NCBI GenBank assembly: GCA_020543525.1
Contig: JAHYIO010000037.1
Coordinates: 620,001 to 684,000 of the forward strand
DNA from: Coriolopsis trogii
Lineage: Eukaryota > Basidiomycota > Agaricomycetes > Polyporales > Polyporaceae
Reading direction: 5' to 3'
DNA length: 64,000 bases
Each line of letters starts with the position of its first letter. Position 1 is the stretch's first letter. This document shows positions 33,669-43,206 of the stretch, in pieces. A program made the position numbers and the translations under genes. The notes under the pieces were generated by a model. That model saw nothing but the letters and a program-made list of their open reading frames with translations, was not told the origin of the DNA and did not search any database.

Positions 33669-36090
33669 TTACAGAATGCTGGGCCATTTGAGCTTGAGTC
33701 CCTCGAGCCAGCGCAGATAGAGCAGTTCCGATATCGGCGACTTCCGCACTGGAGAGCCGGGGTCGGGCTGCGGCGGGGCTTGCAGAGGCGATGATGTCGA
33801 GGGGAGGCCTGATACTTCCTCCTCTTCGGTCACAATAAGGCCCTTCGCCGTCATTTCGCTCCTACGGATTACCCGCTTGTGGGGGAACAGCGAACGGGCG
33901 GTCTGTATATGACTACGCACCGCGGCATTGCTTATCACCGACAACATTAGCCTTTGGAGGAGAGGCACTAATGGAAGGGACAGACGCACTCATTGATCCC
34001 AGCCAGGATGTCGAGAATGATGTTGTACGCCAACTCAGGGTTGACATCCCGCAGCTCCTCAAACCCGCGAGAGACCATGCTTAATGATTCGATCTCTCGG
34101 GCATCCATGTCATCCCGTGTCGCCTGTAGAACCAAAGTCAGTCAACATCTTCTCATTGACAGCTGTTGATACAACGCACCTTCTGGAGGATGGGTAACAC
34201 GACGTCATCCACGAGAGACTTGCCAGCCTTCTGCGCCTCGCTAGCTGCGCGCCTGTGTGAACCCTTGGTGCTGCCTTGCGGCGAAGACGGCGACGACGAC
34301 GTGCTGCCCTCGCGGCTTCGGAGGCTCCCCACGTATTCCTCAGACAAGCGCAACGACCGCACCGTGTCCACCTTCTTCACCGGCCGTATAGTGTCCACAC
34401 CGCTCCCGAGATCCGCCTCGCCGAGGATGGTGCCGGTCGTAACGTTCTGTCGAGCGGCATATGATGCACGTCTCGAAGACCGGATCGAACCCGTGTAGGC
34501 AGGAGGCGGCTCCGAAGAATCAGCGACCTGAGCGTCCACGTTCTCGACGCTCTGCGAAGGCGTGATAGGAGCCTGGCTTGATGTTGTTTCGTCCGAACCG
34601 TTGTCGTTCATGAGCGACGGTGTATCCTTCTCGCTCCCATGAGAGTACGACCGGATGACGACCGTGGAGTGTCCAGCGTCGGCGTTCATTCCAAGACTGG
34701 CTTGAGGCTGGAGAGGGACATCACTCCCTTTTGTCGTTGCCGCGGTAGTGTCAATGGTTGTACGGGAGTCATGTGTTGAACCGTCCTCTTCGTCCATGTC
34801 GTCGTACTCGTCATCGTCAGGAATCATTCCGGGAGGCATGATGTCCTTGGCCATGCTCCGTAGAGAACCCATGGCAGAAGTCGACCGGATGGTGTTGAAA
34901 TCCCACTCGCTACGGAGCGTCCCATCCCATGCACCGCTATTCCGTATCGTCGCCTGGTAGTACTGAGGACCCTTGCCAGGGGAGCGAGTGCGGTAGTCTT
35001 GGTATCTCTCGATGAGCTCAGTGAGGTAGGAGGTTTTACGCGCGCCCCGGATGAACCGATGCTGCAGGAGCTCCTTGGTAGTTGGACGCTATAAATTGAG
35101 CATGGCGCGACCACAGTCAGCGCAGCTTATACACTCGGCCCGACGAAGGTGACATACCGAATGAGGATCCTTGGTGAGACACTGAGCCACGAAGTCCTTA
35201 AAGGCCAACGAAAACGGTCCCTCTAGGACTGGGGGTTTCGCCTTCGGGATGAGGAAGAGCACCCTCATAGGATGGTATTCTGCCAGCGGCGGCTCCCCCT
35301 TCGCCATCTCGATCGCGGTGATACCCAAGCTCCAGATGTCCGCCTTTGCGTCGTAGCCCGCTTGACGGATGACTTCGGGTGCCATCCAGAACGGCGTTCC
35401 GACGAAGGTGTGCCTCAATGTGCTGGTGAGTTGAGCGGCTACACCAAAGTCTGCGAGTTTGACCTTCCCTGACGCGGAAAGTAGGACGTTCGCAGCCTTG
35501 ATGTCGCGGTGGATGGTTCCTTCGCTATGCAGATAATCGAGACCAAGAAGGAGCTCACGCATAATGACGGCGATGTGCGCCTCTGAGAAGACCCCCGCCT
35601 TGAGTAAGTCGAGACAAGAACCACCAGCGAGATACTCCATGACTATCCACAGCTTGTACGCCACCACGAACGAGCCGTAATATCTTGTAACATATTCGGA
35701 GTCGCACTGTGCCAGGCTTGCGATCTCTTGCTGAATCTCGGAGATGTCGTCGTCCGAGTCCTCGAGGTCTACTCGAGCATATCAGCAATGCTGGACAAAC
35801 GACTACACGAAGGACGCACCGATTTGCTTGATGGCGACAATCTGCTTGGTGTCGTTATGGATCGCCTTGTAGACTGTGCCAAAACTGCCCGTTCCCAGCT
35901 TCTCCAGAAGAGTGTACTGGCTTGCAGGGTTGCTGCTGGGTATATATGGCCAGTGTTCTGGCGACCTCACTTTGCGTTCAGCCCCTGGTGACGGAGGCGG
36001 GGACTTGGTGAGCTGCTTGGGCTGGAAACCATAACTGTGGTCAGAACCACTGCTGGACGCCTTTTTGATCAGTTTGGAACCGGGAGGCAT
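33669..36090 (-). CDS. STE20-family Ser/Thr kinase, germinal-centre kinase (Nak1/Kic1/Don3-like)
   Basis: Exons (minus): 35820-36090, 35158-35768, 34180-35088, 33990-34123, 33669-33930; 728 aa. The kinase domain lies at about residues 60-310: [13 protein letters not shown] (Gly loop), VAIKQID (VAIK Lys), [12 protein letters not shown] (HRD), ADFGVAA (DFG), [11 protein letters not shown] (STE20 signature), [16 protein letters not shown]. It is followed by [20 protein letters not shown], typical of GCK-III kinases. The C-terminal half is Ser/Thr/Asp-rich with a conserved end ([17 protein letters not shown]). No PAK-type CRIB domain is seen. GCK-III kinases act upstream of NDR kinases in RAM/MOR polarity or septation control; which of the fungal paralogues this is remains unresolved. 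Confidence 0.93.
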
Positions 36091-36908
36091 GGCGCGAGAG
36101 GGGCGGCAGCACTCTGCGGGAGGGGGCGGGCGACGCGTAGAGGTGGGAGGGACGCCGCGGAGGATGTCAGGAAAGGCGACAGAGAGGCATATCGTCGCAC
36201 AGTGGGACTTCTAGTGCACACGTGTGCGGAAGATGGCCCATGCGGCCGAGAAAATGTGCGCCATCTCTCATGACTTGGATTGATACGGGCCTATGACGAA
36301 CATCACCAGCAGGCAGAAGGTTCACTCACCATGATGCGTTATTTGGTCGTAAGCGGGTGGCCTGGGATAAATATCGTGACAACTAAGGATAGAGCTGGTA
36401 TATGCGGGGCGTATCGGACAGAAGGGCAGGAACGTGCTGGAAGAGAACACAACGGCACGCGGAAAGGCAGGGAGACACGAGTAAGAAGAAACGGTTATGG
36501 AGCGATTGCCGTTGCCTTCTGGTTGCCGAGTGCGGACAGATTATTGATCGGTCGTCGGGGGATGGGGTTCTGGAGCTGAGCTCGACGGCGCTTGTGTGGT
36601 AGACGGTGTCGACGACGATGGCGGCGACGAGCAGAGCGAGGGGAGGGAGAACAGGTAGCGGACGGGGACAGAGCCAAAGGAGCGCGACTGTGGCAGGTGA
36701 CGTGATGCACACAGGCTCGGTGGCAATCCCAGCTGCTCCGGCCTTGCTTCCGGCGCTCCCTGTCCCGACGCCCGTCCTCTCTCCGCCTGGTGCTCTCGCT
36801 CAAAGCGTTCTGGTCTGCATTCTGCCTTGGACAGCGGAGAAACGACGAGCCTACTCTGACAAGAACCCAATGAGACACACGGCTCTTTCGCCGCTGTACC
36901 CACGTCGT
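36091..36908. other. Kinase 5' flank
   Basis: Upstream region of the GCK kinase. Minus-strand open frames around 36383-36975 have Ser/Pro/Arg-rich products and probably reflect a GC-rich leader rather than a gene. No gene is called. Confidence 0.4.
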
Positions 36909-37289
36909 TAGTGCTGCCGCAATGTGAGGTCACCTTGAAGGCAAGGTCACCTTGACCTTGACGGCATCTCGGCATGTCACCTCACGACCACCTTGGAGTT
37001 GATCAAGATCACCGTGAGGTGGGTCAAGGTGGCTGGAGTCCTGCCTTATTAATGCGCCCCACCTGGCACCCGCCATTTGGGGCAAGCCTGAACGCCTCTC
37101 AATGTCGCGCTCGGTGTGGGCGCTCAGCAGGCTTTGGCTCGCGCTGAGCGCCCACTGGCGCTTAGAGCCCATATACGGGAAAGGGAGTCAACCATCGGGA
37201 CCCGGGTCACCTTGAAGGTACCTTGGAGTGATCAAGGTCTGATAGCCGACACCGTGAGGTGACCTCCACCTCACCTCGCGGCAGCACTA
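36909..37289. mobile_element. hAT-like MITE, 381 bp, with 8-bp target duplication
   Basis: Ends are perfect 12-bp inverted repeats (tagtgctgccgc at 36909; gcggcagcacta ending 37289) continuing as an imperfect GTGAGGT...GTCACCT repeat. The flanks are identical 8-mers cacgtcgt (36901-36908 and 37290-37297). TIRs starting TAGTG and an 8-bp duplication are hallmarks of the hAT superfamily. There is no open frame of transposase size, so it would be non-autonomous. It sits between the GCK kinase start and the RPL35 3' end. Confidence 0.85.
37116..37155. repeat. Perfect 13-bp hairpin inside the MITE
   Basis: gtgggcgctcagc (37116-37128) is the exact reverse complement of gctgagcgcccac (37143-37155), with a 14-nt loop. 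Confidence 0.9.
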
Positions 37290-37474
37290 CACGTCGTTCG
37301 CGAAGAATGCATACGCCGTGGAGTCGGCCGTCTCACGCTTCGCACGATCTTCTCAGCTACGCATATGCGCATGGATCGGCATGGCATGTTGTGTGGTGGT
37401 AGCGTACAGCATACAGATGGAAATGGACAGACTCATAGACACTCAGCACAGCGACTCCCCTCGTGTCGGCCTCC

Positions 37475-38016
37475 TCATGCCTTCACGGCGTACTTCCGGA
37501 TCGGGAAGTGGATGTCCTTCTTCCGCTGCTTCAGTGTCTTCAATGACGCTTCGTGCTGAACGGCAAATACACAATGAGCGGTGGACCATAACTCGATATA
37601 TATGTAGATAATAACCTTGGTCAAGCGTCTCCGGATCGCACGAGTCTTCTTGGGTCGGAGGTCAAGAGGGAGGTACTTCTTCTTCTTGTAGAACTCGCGG
37701 AGGTTTTGCCTCTGCTTTTGGTTCGTGACGGTCAACACCCGGGCAATCGACTTGCGGACGGTGTTACTACAAAGCGGTTGTCAGTTGCAATCATATGGAG
37801 ACAACGGGTCTCGACGTACATCTTCGTGAGCTTAGCCGCAGAGCCACCAGCGATCTTCTGAACCCGGAGGGTCAACAGCTCGTTCTTGAGCTCCGTGAGC
37901 TGCTTCGACAAGTCATTCTTGGACCTGTTGCCCGACATGTGAGCAATAGGCACCTAGACCAATGGGATGCAAACGCACTTGGACTGGAGCTCGTACGCCT
38001 TGACCTTGCCGGGCAT
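37475..38016 (-). CDS. RPL35: 60S ribosomal protein L35 (uL29)
   Basis: Exons (minus): 37979-38016, 37820-37924, 37616-37766, 37475-37555; 124 aa, normal length. Binds 25S rRNA at the peptide exit tunnel. Diagnostic blocks: [100 protein letters not shown] first intron soon after the ATG is typical of fungal ribosomal protein genes. It lies immediately beside the hAT-like MITE on its 3' side. Confidence 0.96.
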
Positions 38017-38716
38017 TTTGTTATAGGATGATCTATGGGGTAGAGATTGGCGTCAGACCGAGTTCCCAAGCTCTGACCGCCGTTCAAACTCGTAGGAGCA
38101 TGTCGTTGCACCGCATAAGCTCCCAGACGAGCTCAATATCGCCACCAGACAGAAGAACGAGATAATCACCTTGAGGAGTGTCGTATGGGATGGACGCGCC
38201 AGGCTTGGAATGAGGAACACAGTGCGTGGGACAATTTCCGATGTACTGTGTAGTTCCTTCAGCCACTGATCCCACGCTCCCGTGTACCTGCCTAATTTGG
38301 TCACCAACGCTCTCGCTGCTCGTGGCGACGTCCTGGCCTTCCAATATGATGCACCGCGACTGTCTGTCACAACTTTCTCGCTGAGTGCTGCCGCTCTGTC
38401 GACCCCTCATGACACGACGGTCCATATCGAGCTTGCGCTGGGAACTTGGCGTCTAACTATCTGGGAGGCTTCTCACTTTGGGTGGTCTTTGTGAGGGCCC
38501 GGGGCTGGTGGGTGTCTCCTTTGGCTTTCTCTCCTTGCAATCTCGCGCGCACCATTTTGCATGTTCTCGCTCCACCGCGTTTTCCTCTGCACACTCCTCA
38601 CAAAACATCCTGCCAACTCGTAACACCCTGGCTAAGCTTCTCCGTGGTACGCGACTTCTGCGGCTCGCGCGCTCCGTCATTTGACAATCATGATCAGGCC
38701 CCGCGATAAGTAAAGC
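38017..38716. other. Divergent promoter region of RPL35 and the 38717 gene
   Basis: About 700 bp between outward-facing start codons, pyrimidine-rich toward 38520-38640 on the plus strand. No ORF with splice support. Confidence 0.45.
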
Positions 38717-39337
38717 ATGGGTTCGTTATACCCCCCAGGAAAAGACCTCCACTCCGTCGCGTCCCTCTTCCCACATGTGGACGAAGACGTGATCGCGTCG
38801 ATCGTGAGCCACGAGCTGCCCGGGGCCGAGATTTACAAGCTCGACTCTCGCCGCATCCTCGAGTCGACCTGGAACCTGATAGAGGTGGCCATGGACGAGA
38901 GCACGATCTCCTTGCACTCTGCGCCCTCCGCGACGGAAACATACGCCACGCTCGACTCGCTTCTCGTTCCCCTGAATGCCTACTTTTCCGTTCTCTCTGT
39001 GCACGGGCTCTCGCACGGGCAGTCGCCGATGCTTCCATACTATTTCTTCCGGTATAGCAGTCACCTGGTCAAGATAGCGGCTCAGTACGACTGGGCGGCA
39101 GTGCTCTCCTATCATCTTGCATCATTCACGCGGAGGTGCAAGGAGATGCGTAAGGGCGACTATGCGGGATGGGGACGCGTCGACATGGACCTCATGGAAG
39201 AGTTCCTTGTTCCGAACCAGAAAAGACGTTATGGTACTGTACAATGTTTCTCGATGCGACTCCCGATTGAGTGCTAATGAATACATGGTTAAGACACAAG
39301 GCGGAAACACAATCTTCCTGTATATGAGATAGACTAG
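38717..39337 (+). CDS. Hypothetical protein, 186 aa
   Basis: Exons: 38717-39233 and 39294-39337. The intron has a gtgctaatga branch-site-like motif and a ttaag acceptor. Without splicing the frame runs to a stop at 39277 with an unrelated tail, so both ends are possible. The product is helical with a conserved-looking block (MLPYYFFRYSSHLVKIAAQY, then DWAAVLSYHLASFTRRCKEM and DYAGWGRVDMDLMEEFLVP). This 'WaaVLxYHLaF..rRCkeM..GdYagW' arrangement resembles small gag-like proteins often found near fungal retroelements, from memory and not confirmed. No flanking LTR was seen. Confidence 0.6.
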
Positions 39338-39421
39338 TGATGCATGTGAAGACAGTGGTTGGCGGAATGTAGAGTAACATACCAGTCACCTGTGGCAATA
39401 GGTTGTCTGCACGGGTGTTCT

Positions 39422-40300
39422 CTAGACTGAGCTTGTGTGCGTACGTGACACCATCTCGTTTTTATATTCGCTTGTACTACCTTCCTCCTTTGCTCCGATG
39501 TCCCCTTTGCCATGCTCGTCAGACATACTGATCTGGCTGAGTAGTCTCTTCCCGAACACCTCGGACCATAGCATCTTCAATAGTTCAGAGCTCTGTGTTT
39601 CATAATCTATGAGCAAAAGCTCACCTTCCGTTGATTCTCATGTTCCTGGAGTGAAGTCGGGGGCGGACGTTGACGTCGCTGCACGGCGATGTCTTCAATT
39701 GCTCGCCGGAACGAGTTGTTCACAGCGCTGCACATATGAGAGACCCGATTAGGTTCATAGCGTACTTGCAAGTTGAACTTTCGCGTACCTCTGATCTATC
39801 ATACTGCGCTCAAGGCGCTCTAGACTCCATGTCGTATCTCGACACCACCGACGCAGCGCCTCGAGCCGTCTCAGCACAGTATCGACATCATTGGGATCCA
39901 GGGCGGAGGTCTTATGTGCATCGTATGAGGCATTCTTCACCTGCACAGGGCCCGATGAAGTTGCACGTGCTTGTGAAGGTAAGGTTACGGTAGGCTTGAT
40001 AGCCAATGCAATCTGTTCCGCCAGTCTTGCCGCACTGGTAGCCATCTCCGCATGGGAGAGCCTCATCTCCATGGCGAGGCTGGTATTTGCCTTGCTGAGC
40101 TTGGCGAGTTGTCGGTGGAGGGCGTCCACACGCCTCCACATGAAGACGTACGGAACGCAAGCCGCCCCGACGATGCACGAGACAACGAGGACATCGTGTA
40201 GCTTGACAGACGTGAATATGTGGGTATATGACGTGGGGGTCGATGAGGAAGCGCTTTGCAGTGGTTGAGATGTGTCTGGGATGGCAGGCCCGTCCGCCAT
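39422..40300 (-). CDS. Single-pass membrane coiled-coil protein (copy A)
   Basis: Exons (minus): 39789-40300, 39625-39727, 39422-39592; 261 aa. A short Ser/Thr-rich N-terminus is followed by one TM segment (DVLVVSCIVGAACVPYVFMW), then a charged coiled coil (RRVDALHRQLAKLSKANTSL, LRRLEALRRWCRDTTWSLER). The tail is hydrophilic with GDIGAKEEGSTSEYKN. Layout matches the minus-strand gene at 41777-42874: N-terminal TM, coiled coil, and an intron after the last long helix. They are probably old tandem paralogues. The ATG lies only 20 bp from an inverted-repeat element terminus, so its leader and promoter are element-derived. Function unknown. Confidence 0.7.
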
Positions 40301-40319
40301 GGTGCGTCAAGTTCCACTA

Positions 40320-40381
40320 CAGCTGTTGCCGAAATTGGTGACCGCGCGTCGTGCGGCGCGGCGGCAAACACGCGAGGGTTG
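40320..40381 (+). repeat. Truncated extra terminus of the foldback element
   Basis: Starts cagctgttgccgaaatt like the intact terminus at 40384 and, like it, follows a TA. Similarity fades after about 35 bp. It lies 20 bp from the start codon of the gene at 39422-40300. Confidence 0.75.
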
Positions 40382-40383
40382 TA

Positions 40384-41502
40384 CAGCTGTTGCCGAAATT
40401 CGTGACCGCACGACTCCGCACGACGCGCGCGCACTTTTGGCGCGCGAAAATCGAGAGAACAAGAAAAATTGCTCACGGCTTGGCGTTCGCTCGCAGCCCC
40501 CAAAAAACAATACAGAATGTGTGCTATATCTCTTATGAACACGTACGAGCTTTCCGCGAGGCGATAGACCGCCTCGTTGTAGAGATACATATGCCAGGTC
40601 ATGTGAATGGACAAGCCTGTCTGCCTCATTGTTTGCGACGATGATTTAGCACCAAATGCCACGAAAGCTGTATAAATGTTTGTTGATACGCTCATATAGC
40701 TGTTCCAACTGTTTCCAGATTTTTGCTGGCCGTTCTCCATGAGATGAGAATGTATCTATGTCAGGTTGTGTCTGGAGTAGCGTAGGCGCCCAAGCAGTCA
40801 CACTCAGGTGGCCCTTCCGACACGAACACTTGGTCGATTTGCTCTGATTTTGTGCTCATGAGTGCAGTAAAGTCAATACAAGGCGCAGAAAACATATCAT
40901 GAGGCCACAGGTGACATTCGCCTGCACTCAATCCTCTGAAGTTTCAGTGCACTAGGAGGAGGTGGGTAACAGTGTGCAGTCACAGATATCTCCGATATTT
41001 CTATATATATCAACTCGTAGAATCCATATTATGTGGATTCTAGTCAATTTGGAGGAGTGTGTTGGGTTTGTTGACTAGGAAGGGCCACCTGAGTGTGACT
41101 GCTTGGGCGCCTATGCTACTCCAGACACGACCTGACATAGATTCACTCTCATCTCATGGAGAACGGCCAGGAAAAATCTAGAAACAGTTGGAACAGCTAT
41201 AAAAGTGTATCAACGAAACTTCTGTAGCATTTTATGTTAAATCATCGTCGCAAACGACTAGGCAGGCAGGTTTGTCCGTCCACATGACCTGGCATACGTA
41301 TCTCTACAACGAGGCGGTCTATCGCCTCGCGGAAAGCTCGTACGTGTTGCGAAGAGATACAGCACACATCTTGTGATGTTTGTTTGAGGCTACGAGCGAA
41401 CGTGAAGCCATGAGCAATTTTTCTTGTTCTCTCGATTTTCGCGCGCCAAAAGTGCGCGCGCGTCGTGCGGAGTCGTGCGGTCACGAATTTCGGCAACAGC
41501 TG
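40384..41502. mobile_element. 1.1-kb foldback (long-TIR) DNA element with TA flanks
   Basis: Two long inverted arms, 40384-40818 and 41078-41502 (about 430 bp, roughly 90% identical by eye), surround a 259-bp unique loop. Outer ends are cagctgttgccgaaattcgt and its reverse complement, each bordered by TA (40382-40383 and 41503-41504), as expected for Tc1/mariner-type insertion. Inner arm ends share ggcgcccaagcagtcacact. No transposase-sized gene is present, so it is non-autonomous. Each arm carries the same open stretch (FREAIDRLVVEI), reflecting arm identity rather than a proven gene. Confidence 0.85.
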
Positions 41503-41776
41503 TATAACGCGTACTCTAGCAATGACTCGGATACTTGCTCGTTACATCTTCCGACTTCACATATACACAAGTGACCAGAATGCAAGACAGCATAGATCTA
41601 CAGATACAAACGCACATGCCAAGATCGCCTATCTCCGCCCCCAATTCCAATATCATGCCACGTCTTTGTTTGAGTCCGGTTTGTGCGCTCCCGACTCCTC
41701 CTCTGTAGGTTCAGGAGGAAGCTGCTCTTTGCTTGGAGCTGTCTCTTGTCGTTGTGTCTATGGTCGCAAAGCTCTC

Positions 41777-42874
41777 TCAGTATGCCGTCCCACTGCGGAA
41801 TGTGTGTGATACCCAGTGACCCACCGTAGATGATCCCAATTCATCCAACCTCTGTGCAAGGCTTCGCATTCTGTCTATTCCCCTGCCATCGTCCGGACGT
41901 GGGGTCCAGCCCTGCCGCATCTCGGATTCCTCCATGAATGCAGCAACATCGGCCAGCGCTGTTCCGAGTGCCTTCACGTCTCGGGCCTGCAAGACCCTGG
42001 CACACGATGCATTAGTATGCTACTTTATCATCGGGGCAGCGACTCGGACCCACCTGTGCTCGTTAATTTGGAGCAATCGATCGAGCCGCTTCAAGGCACT
42101 CTCCTTGAAGCCTTTCGCCTTCTGCGCCCTATCCCTTTCGACAGCAACCAGCACAGAGAGTTGATTCCTCATGTCTTTCATCGGCATGTCCGCCATTCGC
42201 TCAAGCTTCTGCGCTGCTTCGTTCACCTTGTTCAAGTCGCGTTCCAGAGGCTCAAGAGCACGCTTGTTCTCCTCGAGGGCCTTTCTGTTTGAGACCAAGA
42301 GACTCTTGGTCACGTTTGCGGACGAGTCCGCTGCTGTCCTGGCGTCCTTCACCATCGTGTGCAACTCGTCCAAGCGCGAACCCAATGCCTTTAGCTTCCG
42401 CGCATTCGCTTCCACCACCGCCGTGTTTGCCGCAAGGCCCGCCTTGTGAGCAGCCAGCAGCTTCTGGCTCTCCTCGAGCAGCTTCACCGCTTTCGAGGAT
42501 TCCCCGCCCTTGCTAAGCGTCGCGAGGGTGGCGGCGATGGCCCTCAGCTCTCGCACATGAGCGGGATCCGCACGCCGCAGGTCCAGGACGTCTTTGCGAA
42601 GAGCAAGGAACTGTCGGCGTACCAACAAGTAAGGAAGCAGTGAAAGAGGGACTAGGACTGCACCCAAGGTAAGGATCGCTTTCGTCGGAGATTGACTATC
42701 GCGTGGGTCTGAGCGGAATCGGTCGACCATCCAAGAGGCCATGGCTGGGTCGGTGTAGTCGTGGTGCTCACTATGCAATGACCCTGGGACGTTGGGCTGT
42801 CCTGGATATACACGCGAAGTACTCATGGCTCGGCGTGGCAGGCTTCTGGGTGGGACAAGGAAGCTCAATACCAA
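41777..42874 (-). CDS. Single-pass membrane coiled-coil protein (copy C)
   Basis: Exons (minus): 42054-42874 and 41777-41996; 346 aa from the first ATG. A second in-frame ATG at 42826 (MSTSRVYPGQPN) is equally plausible. After a polar N-terminus comes a TM segment (ILTLGAVLVPLSLLPYLLV) and about 170 residues of coiled coil (VRELRAIAATLATLSKGGES, LKALGSRLDELHTMVKDART, LEENKRALEPLERDLNKVNE, LKRLDRLLQINEH). The C-terminus contains VLQARDVKALGTALADVAAF. It resembles a mitochondrial or ER inner-leaflet scaffold in layout only. It has the same architecture as the gene at 39422-40300. Confidence 0.75.
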
Positions 42875-43206
42875 AGCAGGCAGCGCGAGTGCTAGTTTGT
42901 AATAGTATAGTGACGTTAAGAGTGCACGTGATGGATGTCATAACTTATCTACATCATGTCGTGGGCGTAAGGGCGTGGGCAGCAACAAGGCGAGGGCGAG
43001 CTAGTAATACACCAGTCTATGCGTAAGATCAGCAGGGAAGGGTCCATCCAACAGCATATACAAACAGGGATTTCGACGAGAAGATGCAGCAGTGATACAG
43101 TTCCAGTGCGACAGAGAGCGACAGAGCGAGAGAACGGAGCGACAAGACAGACAACACGAAAGTATGGATATGAGGCATAGGCAAGGGGTGGCGCAGAGGA
43201 TGATGG
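42875..43206. other. Intergenic region
   Basis: Promoter of the copy C coiled-coil gene and 3' flank of the gene at 43207. Nothing else is seen. Confidence 0.4.

Noticed and set aside
36383..36975. Hydrophobic or Arg/Pro-rich minus-strand frames upstream of the GCK kinase
   Set aside because: They overlap each other, run into the MITE, and lack splice sites linking them to the kinase; more likely a GC-rich leader.
40063..40740. 225-residue minus-strand open frame crossing a foldback arm
   Set aside because: It joins an element arm to an out-of-frame translation of the coiled-coil gene at 39422-40300. The apparent similarity to a frame in the other arm is explained by the inverted repeat.
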